A stretch of DNA of 64,000 nt from Euclidia mi (Eukaryota > Arthropoda > Insecta > Lepidoptera > Erebidae), in NCBI GenBank assembly GCA_944739405.2, contig OX123182.2, positions 41,479,598-41,543,597 on the forward strand, read 5' to 3'. Both the position numbers and the translations under genes were made by a program. Shown one piece after another: positions 13,401 to 28,400 of the stretch. The notes beneath the pieces are model-generated. The model did no database searches. It was not told the origin of the DNA and saw only the letters and a program-made list of their open reading frames with translations. Position 1 is the stretch's first letter; each line of letters begins with the position of its first letter.

Positions 13401-16400
13401 AAAAATGTACGCCGGATATCATTTTTGCACATATTATTTTATATTTCTATATTTTTATTGGACTGAAATATTTTTGTGGCATTGTGGAAATAGCTTGTCA
13501 CTGTTTTATTTAGTCAAATATATATTTACAACGTTGTTGATGGCTTTAGTGCATTACGTTCAAGTATGCCCTTGAATCAATAAATAAAATATCTCTTTTA
13601 GAGTAGTTTTATCTTTATTTTACTACGTCATTATAAAAATGAAAAACGACCATCCGAGAAAAATTGTACGTAAGAAATATATCAAGAATATCTAAATAGC
13701 TCGGTAGTTAAATTAAAATAAAACATCTCGATGTTTTACTTTAATTTTAACATATTTTTATTAAGACGACTCCCATACTATGAATAAATCCTGTAAAAGC
13801 GGAAATATCAATAACTGAGACACGCCAGGTGTTTTTTCGTTACTTCGTAAATCACTTAATATGGATTACTGCTCTATATAAATCAATACCATACAAAAAT
13901 AAAACATCAGGTTCTTGACACTCCACGATAATATTTCAGGAACTCAATAAAAATAAAAACATCTAAACAAAATCTCGTATGTAAAAAAAAGATTAAGTCT
14001 GAATGGTTATTTCTGTTTCATGAGCACGGATATGTTATGACATGAAAATATAGATAGTAGCTATATGAAAATATGTATAAAATATATATACACACACGCG
14101 TATAATTTCAGCAAAATTACGCCGACGCCTGAAATACAATTATCGTATAGTTTATATAAAATCGCACTATATTACATCTCACTGGTCTTAGTTTTAATTC
14201 GTTTCATAGATATGTTTGACAGTTACATATTTCTAGCTACATATATTTGAATTTAGTTGATGGAATTTATAGGCTCGCCCCTCTATTACGTAGGACCAAA
14301 AATTAATTAGGTACATGGCGAAATGTTGGTGTAATATTACACTTCGGTCTACCCCTTCGGGGATACAGGCGTGAGTCTATATATATTGATGGAATTTTAA
14401 CGACCTGGCTTAGCATCATTCTAAGTAAAACCTAAGATTTGACGGAGTTAAGACGAAGCTTTCAATCTAGGTTACCAAAAGCCAAATAACTGTGGGTTAC
14501 CTTCGAATGGTGAATAGAGCTTACGGGTATCCTACACGAGCAGTAGATTTAATCATTTTTGTCTCTTGCATTATATAACACGCATTTGTTTGTAGCTCTT
14601 AATTTTGAGCGCTTGCAAAGCCTCCATCGTATTCCAGGCAGTTTTAAGCATGAATCCGTAGGTTACGATAACTGCTTCTTGTCAGATGAATTGTGTGTTA
14701 GTTAGTAGTTTATCCTTAATTATTATACACACAAAAAAAAATTATTGCTTGGAGACATGGGTTGCAATAGCCAAAATAACTACTGGGAATTGCCAGGCAA
14801 GTAATACTGTAAACAAACGGAAATCCCCGCTGAAACTTAAGGACTAATGTTTACAAATGCAATCACGCTTAGACCATTTGACCAACGTGCCACACATGTA
14901 GCGTATGCTTATATTCATAACAATGTAAAGAACTTAAACATTTCTTAGAAACGCCATCGATATTTCAAATAGCATAAAAACTTATATCATTAAGCACAAC
15001 GTGAGGAAGGTAGCTGGTTTCTCAGAGTGGCTCTTATTCTTTGTAATATAATGTGTATAATTAATCATTGACGTGAGTATATTATAAAATGTCGTGACTA
15101 TATACATGTGTGAACGTCAATTGGATATGAAGTCGTTAAGACCACTTTTATAGCAACAAAAAGTGCAATGTATTAGCCAGGTATAAGTATGATAAACCCT
15201 TTCAATGTTTATGGTAGCCATATGGCTCTGAAATAAAGACTCTTTATTATCGCCAAAGTATTTATTAGGACAAGCCGGCGCCGTTATGGAAGTGCCTTCT
15301 GGAATGTGAAAGTATGAAATACAACAAAACATAACGCCAGCCCACAATAATAATTATAAGGATGAACAAGGTATTGGATATAAAGTACTTATCAATATAT
15401 TTACGACTGACCTCTCGAAATTTATATTCGGCGAATATAACTGAAAGTTAAAACAAGTTCGTTAACTCATAATAAAAAAAACACTATTTGCTATTTAAAT
15501 AAAGCTGAAAAGGCAAAACAGCTCTTACAAAAATTGGGATGCAGTTGGTTTGATGCTGAAATTTATTAAAATGTTATTAGCCACTGTTTTATATGTTCAA
15601 TAAAAAGTTTTTTTATATCTATGTAAACAGCTGCCAGTGATAAAAAAGGGGTTTATAGAAAGCTTTTAAGAGATAAAACACGAGTGGTTATTTTTTAGCT
15701 CCATTATGTTTGTGTAACTTGATAAAAAAGCTTCTGTGAAATACGTAAGCCCTATAAAACTACCCGCATCCATTATCTCCAGTACCTACATATATAAGTG
15801 TGTTTTATTGACAGTATCGTTTCGAGTGCTTTCGGGACACTTCAATGGTTAAGTGAAATGGATTGGCTTTACTTAGTTGAATATTATTTTTGTCACACAA
15901 TACACTACTGTATTGTGCTAATAGTTTTGATGAATTTCAAGTTTGCCATGCGAAAATTGTCTATAAGGTGATTAGTTGGATAAGCAGTGTCTTTGTGCGC
16001 TCATAAAATTACGAGCTTATATGTTTTATTCGTAATTAATATGAAAATAACTTAGAGGAATAAATTGTGAAAAGTAAATGATGGTGACTATTTACGTAAT
16101 GCCTTTTTATATAGAATGCAGAAATAATTAATAATTTATTAAATACTATAAATATGTTACATGATAATTTAATGTGCAATTAAAGCGCCTGGTCATTTGC
16201 AATGCTTCCACGTATATTAACATTATTAATATTATTTCTATTGTATAAGTATTACTGGAAATACCACAGATTGTGATTGCAGAATTACTCGAGTTAGTAT
16301 TTAACTTTATTAATGCGTCACCATCAATCACAGCAAAGCAATTGATATAGCAGTATCAAGTGTATTTAAAGAGTATGTAGTTCTATGAATTCAAAATACA

Positions 16401-19400
16401 ATTGAGATTAATTATAAGATTATTCACAAATATGATCAATGGATTTTCATAGAACTTTTCAATTTAATTTGCTTTAGACTCTACATTTCATTAGACTTCA
16501 CTTTGACAAATAGATTGGGTACAACAACAAACCTTAAGTAACCCTAAATAATTACTTTAAAGGAATGTTGTATGATAATATATAAAGAGAAATCCTAAAA
16601 TACTATACAGATCAAAATTGAGTAAGCTCAGTATTTTCAGAATTTCAATTCAGAAAATAAATCGTAAAGGTTAAAGGCCTGGCGCCAGTAAGTCGATACC
16701 CGATAACGGGTACAATTAAGGGCGTGGTGAACTCCACTCGAAAAGATTAATGTCATTTGCATAAAAAAATCGTATTCGCAATTTATTTATCGCTCCCAAT
16801 CGTTCTACCTACAAACAAATAATTTATTGTATATTGATCAAAAGAATATCTCTGCGTATCGGTGTGTTTCTCGGAATATTTTTCAATGCATACGTCAGTA
16901 CAGTCATCAGGGAATCACAAAACCATCGGTTAAACAATAACTAGTTATGATATGAATATGTAGTAAAAATAAACAACGCTAGCTTTACTGGACAACGTAC
17001 TCTCGTAAAATTATATTTAATGGTTTCATTTTGTTTACAGATATCGTCAAGCTCGTTACGCAGCGAGGCGCGTCCGAAAGCGCGTCATCTTCAAGCATGG
17101 AGACTGCAACGTCGTCCAATGGAACGTGGCCAAGCGCAGGCGCCGATACCTTCAGGACATCTTCACGACCCTCGTGGACGCTCAGTGGCGCTGGACGCTG
17201 CTCGTGTTCGCGCTCTCCTTCATTCTCTCATGGTTACTGTTCGCGCTCATCTGGTGGCTCATTATCTTCACGCACGGAGACCTCACTCCACCCCCTCCTA
17301 ATGAAAACAAAACATTCATCCCTTGTCTCAACAACGTCAACACCTTCACCGGCTGCTTTCTCTTCTCCGTCGAAACCCAACACACTATCGGCTATGGCTC
17401 AAGAACGACTAACGAGGAATGCCCTGAAGCCATCTTCGTCATGTGCATACAAAGTATTGTCGGAGTATTTATTCAGGCGTTCATGGTAAGATTTATTTGA
17501 TTTACTTTTATTCTCTGTTTAATTTTCTTCATTGTCCGTATTTCACAATACATGTTCAATCAGACATACACATGTTGCGATGGCGGATGAAAAACTACGC
17601 ATTTACTGCCAAATAAAATGTTCACTGGTGATAAGTCTGTCTAACATTGATATAAACAACCATGAAAATAAAGACTCATCTTTTATTTTAGTACATCATA
17701 TTTAAACAAATTTCTAATCAACTATTTACTGCAAAGAGTTTTAAAGATATCAAACTATAAAAAAACGTCTTCTCTGAAGCTAATATGATAATTTAATATT
17801 AAAATAAACTTGGCAAAGTACCAAATGTATTAACGTAACGTAGCCATATGATCCAGCCAGATGTTCTCTTAAAAATCATTATAGATTTAAAAGATCACTT
17901 TTTGCTTTATTCATTAGTGAGCTGTTAATATCTTCGTAATTAAAATTGACTTGTCGTCTTACGTTCCAACCAATACACGTATGAGGCAAAAATACGTAAC
18001 CTTCAGGAAGTATCCACAGACAGGAGACTTCGACCCTCGCAGTTCTGCACATGTGGTTTGTTACGTAATGTTGCAACGATATCATTCTAATTTTAGGTGG
18101 GAATCGTGTTTGCAAAGATGTCTAGACCTAAAAAGCGAACGCAGACCCTGCTGTACTCGTCGAAAGCTGTCATTTGTTTGCGAGATGGCCAACTCTGTCT
18201 GATGTTCCGTGTCGGTGACATGAGAAAATCCCATATTGTTGAAGCCCATATAAGAGCACAATTAATCCGCCGCAAGGTATATTATTTCGCCAAAAACGGA
18301 GACTGGTTAGTGATTGGGGATTTCAGTCAGCACGCTTAATACAACATCTAACACGAGTTCTTACTGACTCCACTCTCTAACTTGTGGGGCGTCGAACTCT
18401 GAAAGCGATTGTTTCCAAATCTTTAAATCAGGTCTCCTCAGATTTCGACACCCCAAGTTTTGGAATCTATTATTTCAAAACTTTTCTCTCTTGTTCGTAG
18501 GTGGGTCTTATATTCGCGAAGCTGGCGCGCGCCAAAAAGCGTAACACCACCCTTCTGTTCTCGCGTAACGCGGTTATATGTCTGAGGGACGGGGAGTTTT
18601 GTCTTCTGTTCCGAGTCGGAGACATCCGCAAGTCGCACATTCTAGAAGCACATGTTCGTGCCCAGATTATCAGGAAAAAGGTATATAATCTGCTATCATA
18701 TCTAAATGTACAGTGATGTTGCAAATTTATTTTATTTACGCGCTCGTTTTGTTGTTTTGCTAATGTAAGACCCATACATGAACAATAGCATGTATTTTTT
18801 TCTTCTCTTTCTATTCTATCTGCTTTTGCACTTTGTGTTGCAGTTTTGTGTTGACCGGGATACTGTAGTCACTTTGTAGTTAGCAATAATTTTTGTTGAT
18901 ATAGTTACTAAATGCAGAAAAATATCAAATCATGATTCAAAATTGCTTATTGCAAACTACGAAACGACCGTTTTATCGCCATATTGTCAATACGAGTTAC
19001 TGATACAGTCCTTTATCAATATATTATTTTCCGCTGCATATCCGCAGTGTGAAATCATAGCAAACACGATGGATCACGTGGTTTCCAAGTAAATAATAAT
19101 ATTTAGCTTATTGCGGTGTATGTTGATGTGTACCACGTCTGGAACTAATCTAATTATTTTGATACACTGACTCATATACTACTCGTGTGGGCAAAGTCAA
19201 TTCCACCAACATAGCAATATAATTTTTTATCATATTAATGAGATACTATCGTACTTTCAGTTTTCAATAAAGTTTTAATTACCACTTTAAAAAAATACTA
19301 TGTATTTACCTTTCATGCTTCGGGGAAATAAAGGATAAGGTAGCGTATCAGTCAGTTTTCTAGATTCTCGTAAATTCGATAGTGCTTATTTAATTATCAG

Positions 19401-22400
19401 TTTTAAATTCTATAAATGTACACATAAGGTATATAAGCGCTTGCGGTAATTGAATAAAGATATGTAGATATAGAGCGACTGGTAGTTTTGAATACTAAAT
19501 GGTAGATGAGAATGAGGTAGGCTTTGCTTTACTAGATTTAAATTCCAATAACTGCTTGTGTGTTTACAAATAACTGCAATTATATTTTCTTAATCCAAAT
19601 AGTAATTTTGCTCGCATAAAGTAAGATTCCCGAACATACGCAGTTACTGATAACGCAATTCTATAAGGTAATGTTATAAAGCGTAATTTTTGCAACAGCA
19701 CCTTATACAATTAGCTTTGCTTATGCATAACGAAAGTGCGAAGTACGTCAAACGACAAAAAGATATCACTATTCTAAAGTAATTAAAGAAAAATAAGCCA
19801 CGATAAATCTAACAGACATTTCGCACTTACGTGATACTAAAACTTTAAATAAAGAGCAAAGGAAATAATGTTTTAATATTGTTGAATATAGATCACTAGA
19901 GAAGGTGAGGTGTTGCCGTTCTACCAGAGAGAATTGAAAGTCGGTGCGGACGGGGAAGAAGACCGATTGATGTTCATCTGGCCAATGACGATAGTGCACA
20001 AGATTAACGAGAAGTCACCACTGTACAACCTGTCTGCGTCCGACATGCTGAGAGAGAGATTTGAGATCGTTGTCATGTTGGGTAAGTCTCATTACTCTTT
20101 TTATTATTTCTCTGAGAGAGACTTGAGATTCATCATCATCATCTAAGCTCTGTCCCGCTTGCGGTCAAAGACATAAATTTGCCTTAAAGCCTAAGGTCTG
20201 CAAACTCTGAATTACTGTAGAGAATCTAAAGGAATTCTCGAAGGTACTTTTTAAAATTTTGTTTGCTAAAAGTCGATGTATTCACGGCGTTATTTATGAA
20301 ACTAAATAATACTTACATAGCTTACAAAACAAATAACCTCTAAGCTAAATCCAACCACAACCTACCTATAGCCTGCGTTACTTCCTACCTAGAGTTTGCT
20401 TGAACAATCCGATCCATGCTGAATACTAATAATGACCAAATTTCGCGTAACATTTTCCTTTTGCCCATATGAGCATTCACAGAAGTTCGACATGAAGTAG
20501 GCAACGACAGTTTTGTTTCAAGCTAGAAGATACCTACGTATCCGCATGTTCGGTATATTCTAAGAAAACTTGCTTTGATCAGCAATCTATTCATCTGACA
20601 GAGCACAGCAATAATAGTCGCAGATGGTCTGCCAAGTCTATATCTTACTCGTAAACATGACATCTATAATCTATAACAGACAACATTTGCTCAGTTTGCT
20701 ACAATTTCTTCCAACATCACATAAATTTCCAATACTTCTGCACTGCAGAATTTTCAATAAACATAATAATTTGTTATGTAAAATACGAAATAAATAATAT
20801 ACAGTAGACAGACTGACTGTGGTATAGTAACAGACATATTTAAACACACATTTCATGGAACAATTAAAATAGTTTGCACTGCACGTGAATTTTTGTGTCA
20901 GCTTTAAATCCAGTGTCTGGCGAGCGATGAGAATAGATAATGTTAATTTTACACAAGTAATAGTCAGTAACGGTTGCTCAGATCCATCTAGATTGCACGT
21001 AATACCACACATGTTCACTCTTGGCACTTCCTTGACAGAGTTTTGGTCGATTGCCCTGAACTTTAATCTTCCCTACGTAACTTCTGTAATATGTACGAAA
21101 GGACGTCACTGGCTACATAGATTTTTTATACCGTGTTATGAAAAAAATCTACCATCACAAATCATCTAAGCAGGTACATACCTATGTCACTCATAGAACC
21201 AAGATGTTCTAACACTTAGAGTATGTGAGAGTCAATTGCAATTCTGTTTGGATTTCAATGACGTAATTCTTTCGTCGTTGGCTTCTTCAGTTTGTACGTA
21301 TTAATTTGAATGTGCGTTTACCGTATCTAGAATAACATCCAAAAATTTGTTCGACATTGTACAGATGTGTACTCCAGTCAGTAAGAATAAATTGCGTTGA
21401 GATTTAAAAGTACAGTTTGATATACATAAAATATTGGACTAACTATTTATTTTATCTTTTTACAGTCGCTATATTAGATATCTTGCCATTAACTCAAACA
21501 TTATTAATATGCTTTTTTGATGGTCAATGCTTGCTTATTCGACGAAAGATTTTTTATTTCGTTAATTGTGCCAAACATTAGAAACTGTTTAAAAAATAAC
21601 AGCTTGCTACTAAATTAAGAAATACTTGTTTAATTCTCGAAAATACTATGTTTTAAATTATGATGTGTCGATACTCTCAAATGACTTTGTTTCCTTGGTC
21701 CTTTACACAGCTAGCTCACTACAGCTGTATATTTTAATATCGCTAAAAAACCCACGAGCTCTATTTCAACGCGATAGTCTCCAGCTATATCTTTCTGCAC
21801 TGTATTAATATTCTGAAGAGGAATACGAATAAACTTTGCATAAATAAAAACTTTCTATGCAAGTATTCCAAGCAGAATTTTCCACTTGTGACACTTAGGA
21901 AACACGGGGCGCCGGGTAGGACGTCATGACCGGTAATGACTCATAGACTTCTATCAACAATTAAGCGAATTAATTGTGATTCATACTAAAATAGATACGG
22001 AAATATTAGGCTACCAACAAAAACACTCTAAAACTCAATTACAAGAACATATTTTATGAATCAGACGGCATTAGATCAGCAATTTTATATTATCTAGTCT
22101 AGTGGCGTAGGCTTAGACGACTGCTTAAATGCTGATTGCGAATTTTCTCTATGAATATGTAGAGTTTCTCTTCATGTTGTAATACATACATTGAATCACA
22201 CGTATTGCCCAGAGGCTATTAGATTATTATCAATGTATGACTATTCGTATTGTATTGAATACAGCCTGCATTGATCATGTTAGGTTTGTGCATGTTTTTA
22301 TATTTTTTATGCCCATATGGTTTTATACAGATTTCATTAGATATTTTCGATTACCATTTTATACTATCCCTGAAAGCTAATGAACATATTTGCACATCCT

Positions 22401-25400
22401 GTATTGTGTAAAAAAGTTATAGACAATATTTTCATTACATATTTTGTAGTTCTCATACCTCATGTTATTTAATTACAGCAGCAACAGTTAGTCGTGAACA
22501 AAGACAACCTCTTTCGAGTTTGCAATAACTTTTGTACTATCATGGTTGTTCTCTCGGTTTACAGAGGGTGTGATCGAGTCAACGGGTATGACAACTCAGG
22601 CGCGCAGCAGCTTCTTACCATCTGAGATCTTGTGGGGCCATCGCTTCGACACTATGGTGTCGTTCAGAAAGGACACTGGTGAATATGAGGTATGTACCAC
22701 TTTATTGCCTGGACGAAACCCGTGAAGGTTTAACATTGTTGTTATCTTTGTCCGTTGGTCAAATGCTTATTATGTTCTCAAGATTCATACATAATTTGGA
22801 AGTAGTATCTTTTGCCAAAACTGCTTAGACAAGGGAGCGGACTATGGGCTCCCAAACGAAAGCGAGCATTCGCCGTTTTTTGTTTCGTCGAACCGAACAA
22901 CGAACAGCGCCGTACATTGCTACGAACATTTTCACAATCTTTCTAGCGAACACTTTAATCCTTAGAATATTGAAATAACATAGAAACTGCACTAGTTTGC
23001 CTTATGAATTCTTTCTAGAGTAAGCGTAAGGTACATAAACAAATGACGTTTCTAAATAATAAAATGCAGACCTTAATTTGAACAGGTTTAATAAATCACA
23101 CAAGTGTCTGTTCTTACGTGCAAATTTATTTATCGATATCGAGGATTTATCTGAGTAAACCAAATATAAGGATTTATTGTAAACATGATCGATATCAATT
23201 ATTCTGATTAAGCTCACAACCAGTCAAGTTAAAATTAGTGAAAATCTACGTGATTCGAAACGTCATTTGTACGTAAGAGAAAGATAAATATCTTTCTCTT
23301 ACGTACAAATGACGTTGATCTAACTCTACTACTCTATCATTATAGAGTAGTAGAGTTGGGTCAAAATATTGCGCTTCCACAGTTAATTTATACTGTAGAA
23401 TTGCTTGTAGCTATTTATGGTACTGATTTGAGTAAAGCCATTACAACTGGCACAACCGTGGTGTGGTCATAAATACTAAAGATCTTACTTAAGTACTAAA
23501 GATCAACTGTTGATCTTTAGTGCTTAACGGCCATTTTCAATATTCGATCCATACATGGATTTTGAAATTCAAGATTCGTGTTTGACATATTTTGTATGGA
23601 GCTTATGTCAAAAACGAATCTAAAATCTACAGAATTGTCTATAGATCTAATATTGAATTCCGTAGTAAGTAAGCAATGACAAAAAAATTACAAGGCAATG
23701 CGCTGGCAAAAACAAAAAATATAGATGGCAAAAATAATAGGCAATGTTACTGTACTTTTAAGTATACTTAGAGCTTGTTATTTTATATTCGGTCATTGAT
23801 CTGCTAATTAAAAATAATGATGTATATAACTTGCACCGTATTAGTTTGCATCATTATTAGTAATGATCGTTATTATATGTCGATAGTTATTACACTAATA
23901 ATATAATTAATACTAGAAACATAAAAAATATCGTTTGATTTTATACATTATTTCCTCACTTGCAGTAGTTTTACCTATTGTACAAACTCAACCGTGAAGA
24001 AAAGTCTTCTCGATTGCGACAAATACCTCTACAAAGAAGATTGTAATGACTGCCATAGAAAAAATATGAAATTCATTGAAAAAATTTAGTATGATTAAAA
24101 TTTTGGTATAAACTAAAATAATTATATGTACATATGTCTACGCGATTCTGTCAATCCAATTTATCTAGGGAAATTAAAAAGGACATTGATTTCAATACGA
24201 AATGTAATGCCTTTATAAGTAAGTAAGTAGGTAATTATTTTTGTGGCAACTCACAAATATTTTCTCGATTCTAATGATATCGTGAATACAAAGAAACAAT
24301 GCGCAGCCAAAATTTTCAAGTAATATAGATTTTATGTTTTTATAGTAGTCTGTGGCTAAAACTAGAGCCAGACAGAATGTCAAATATTGCACAATACCGA
24401 CGCCAACGCAATGACGCTTTACTGGAATGACTCAGTAACGTGAAAAGGGTATTACCAAGTTACTTATAAGATAATGCAAATTACACTTTATCTACGTAAA
24501 TTCATAGGTCACTATGTTATCAAAACTAGAAAGTAGTGAACCTTATTGAAATACAAAATGATTGAATTGAAAAAAATTATCAGTCTTATAGACATCATCT
24601 GCAATAATTTGATGACACTAAAACAATAAAAAACACACATAAGACTCTCTTAGCTTAGGCACTAAAGTTTTGAGCCTACAAGTAACATATCACAAAAGTT
24701 TTAATGAAGAATTGATTGAATCGTAGCTGGTAATTTGTGGTTGACTGGTAATAGGTATGGTTAAATTTAAAAAATTGGTAAAATACCTAAAGGTAGTCAC
24801 CATACCAGCAAGATACGAAGTATTCATAAAGTTATAATTAGATATATTCGCAAGGTAAACTACACTCTAGCAGCTAAGGAGAATGTACAAGTTATTATTA
24901 TAAAATTACAATAAATTAGTCGCTTAGAATGGCGCCACTAGGTTATTTATCTCCGTAACATTGTCGTGACATAACTTAAAGTACTTATTTATTAATTAGC
25001 TGTACATTTCAAAGAAATACTCGGTGTCGGAATAACTAACGGAATTAATTATTTAATAAGGCTCTAGAATTATCTCAGTGTTTTGGTTCCAACTTGTTTC
25101 TCATTAAGGTATAGCTTTCAACATACTTACGCGCAAATTGAGGCTTACTGTTTTGGTATGACATCCGGTTTTAGAATACCTAAATCCATCTAAATGGTAA
25201 ATTTAGAAACTTGAATATTTGTTCAAGTACTTCAAGCGTGTAGGTGCTACATGTCTCTAACCGCAAATGTGGCGATTTGATAATCAGTCAACAATATAGT
25301 ATTTAAATCTGATGTACCTACTTGAATACGGAGAGCAATATACATGAAATTATATTTTGAAAGATAAAGTTAATAATGTTGATTGATGAGTTAGCTATGT

Positions 25401-28400
25401 GCAATAAACTTTGTTAAATTAAGTAAATTGCCGAGGACCTTAAACAACTAATCGACGAGTCATAAAATTGATGCGAAGGTTGTTTCGTAGGTACCTATAA
25501 CTATCCCATATAGCATTCACGTACCTGTTTATTATCAAGTTAACGTATCTTTTACAGATGTAAAGGGCATTTTAGATACCTTATGCAACGCTTCAAATGT
25601 TATTTTTCATTAACTTAACTCATTGGGCTACCAAGCCCAAACCCTTCAAAGAAAACTATAGATAAATAAAAATTGGATATAATCAATGACTAACAGCATA
25701 ATATCGTATGCATAAACCGGTTTGGCAACCTTCGAAGATGCACATTATTGTCTTAAGATATGTTTAAATCTGTCGTGACAGGAAAGCCTTTGTACCTATC
25801 TTTGGATTTATCATCATTCCAATATACTTTGAGGAAGAGTTCATATGTTGCAATATTCAGGTATTTTAGGGTGACCTTTTAACGATAAATTAAACAATTA
25901 TTCGTGCATATACTTCCGAGGTTATCGTAATATAACAATAACTAAAAACAATAATATTTGTGACCTTCTTCAAACTCCGCTAATACTTTTGATCAACACG
26001 GATGAGAATCAAAGCAAACACTGTCTGTACGAAGATAAATGCTACCAATTATAATTATCCAGGCTTGATTCTTCAATGCTTTTGTGTTTGTGTTAAAACA
26101 TTGCGCATCAAGTAACCCACTGATATATTGACATTTCAATATATTCGATATGTTAGTAGGTTTTGGTGCATGGTTGTCTCTCCTTTGCAAAATGTCATTT
26201 AAAATCACGAAGAACAAGAGAATTTGCATTTGCACACTCGGTACTATCTATGTATCTAGCAAACTTTTTAAATGAAAGGATATAAGTTTGTACGCACCAT
26301 TCAGTCACACTAAATCGTTATTGCCCGACGCAAGTTTGACATTGCTAATTATTAAAGTTTAGATGACTATGAATTTTGTAATACATATTCGTGTAGGTAT
26401 CTTAAATATGAAATGAAAAGTAGTAAATGTTTAGATAGCTTTATAAATGATCACAAGATAATACAAAGTGGTCCTATAGTGGTACAGAAGCAAATATAAC
26501 CATCAGACAGTTTGACTGACTACGAGTATATCCCATTTTCCGCTCTTTCAACTGTAGGTATATCAAAATAGGATGTTATTTTCGAAACTCGACATTTGTT
26601 TCAACGAATTATTGGGACAAATGCCTAACAAAAATGTATAATGATAAGTAGTCTATTTGAAAATCAAAAGCATTCTACATCAGAGTTCCTACGTTAAGCT
26701 TCAGATTATTCAATTGTACAACGAATAATATATAATTATAATATACGTTTGCTAGTAAATAACTCAAACAAAGAATAGCTATTCGATACATGTACCTATA
26801 ACGGTGACTTCAATAAATAGAGCGAGAAGACAAAACAATTCAATATGACATACTTACATTTATTTTTTTAAATCAAGGTTGAAAAATACACCGAGTTTAC
26901 TTGAAGCTAGTATATACAATGTAGTTAGATACCTATGTATATAGAAGTTGTATGGCAGTATTATTATTGTTGGAATAAATTCAAACAATATGTATACATG
27001 TACACGGGCGTATATTTGTATTTCTAGCTGTTACTAATTATATTTCCGTATATGTAATTAAATGTTGTGTTTGGTATGCTGCAAAGAATCATTAAATCAT
27101 AACAGAGTTATAGGTACGCTCAGTTATAGCAGTCATGTGCAGCAAAACAATGAAACTATTTTTAATCACTGCATTAAAATTTCTTTGTCCCATTTATCCC
27201 ATATTATTGACGCCTGAATCGCAGTTTTAAATGTTTCATTTTTAAAAGGGTCTTTGAGAGCTTCATATGTTCAACCAACAGAACGAGAACTATGCATCCC
27301 AAATATCTACTAGTATTTTATTCTATACACCAAGTTGATATTGATTATACTTAAATGTCGTTCATCAATTTGAACATTACTAATAATTGTTTCTGCTTTG
27401 TCTTCAGGTCGACTACACCAAATTCAACAACACATATGAAGTGGACACACCGCTGTGCTCGGCGAAACAACTCGACGAACTTCGGGCTACAGTTTCTACT
27501 TCACAGAAATTAGGTAACTATCCTAGAACAATAGCATACCTTAAAGGGAGAATTTCTGCACCCGACACCCAATCATCTGACCGACCGCGGAATCGTACTG
27601 GAATTCGAAGAAAATAAATCCTACCGGCAATATTAAAAACACTGTCGATTACATATAAAATTTTCTTAGAATTTATTCCTAGAGCTAATTATAGGTTTAG
27701 GTGTAATAATCAAGATATTTAAATATCGCCGATGAGGAAAAGTCTGCACCACAAATAATATTATCACACCTTAATCAAACCGTAGTATCAGTCGAGGATA
27801 AAATATGTTGCTCGTCTTTAAACGAATGATGGCCGTGACTTTTATTCAACTTTTTTTATCGCCATTTTCAATTAGCAGAATTCTAGGAACTGCCTATTAA
27901 TTATTTTTGTATAAACAATATGGCCGTATTATGTATTTCCATTTATCGAAGAAGGATACAAAGTGCTGTTAGCAACAGTTTCTGTATTTAATAAAACGTT
28001 TACCTCGTTCGGATCCAGAACTGGTTTTTACAGACATGGCTATGCAATCGTGGATATATCATCATCATATAGATTATTTTACCTTTTTGATAGTCAATGA
28101 CATCGCTTCACGATCTGTTTCTATGCAAAAAATGTATTAGGTTCACAATATCAGTTACCAAAACTAGCACACTTAACAAGTCCAACCAGAGCCATTATTA
28201 TTATAGTCGTTTTCCTTTTATGAGTTCTACTAATAATTTGAACACACTACTATACAATTAACACACCAATAATAGTATACAGTAGAAAATTCTCGGTGAT
28301 GACCTGATTTTATACTTGTCATTTGAAGACGATGCGAAGTTTCTACTTGGGATTTCAATGTTATAGGCAAAATATAGTCGTGAGAGTTTTTTTTGGTGTT

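Larger units (their letters stand above)
10444..17040 (+). other. Intron 1 of Kir gene A, about 6.6 kb
   Basis: No convincing coding exon was seen. It contains a Helitron-like element (12262-12468), a hairpin (13212-13311) and a truncated SINE (14271-14382). A palindromic stretch near 10874-10917 can pair TTTGTTTATACTGTT with its inverted copy. Confidence 0.6.
22690..27407 (+). other. Intron 5 of Kir gene A, about 4.7 kb
   Basis: No additional exon was recognised. The notable content is a run of inverted repeats between 23259 and 23663, listed separately. The remainder is AT-rich without visible structure. Confidence 0.6.

Noticed and set aside
17020..17489. Overlapping frames of 93 and 152 codons on the + strand over the pore exon
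   Set aside because: Out-of-frame readings of the GC-rich Kir exon 2; only the frame with TIGYG matches the channel and the neighbouring exons.
20671..21169. Overlapping 118-codon (-) and 94-codon (+) frames in intron 4
   Set aside because: Lie on opposite strands of the same sequence, with no splice pairs or family motifs.
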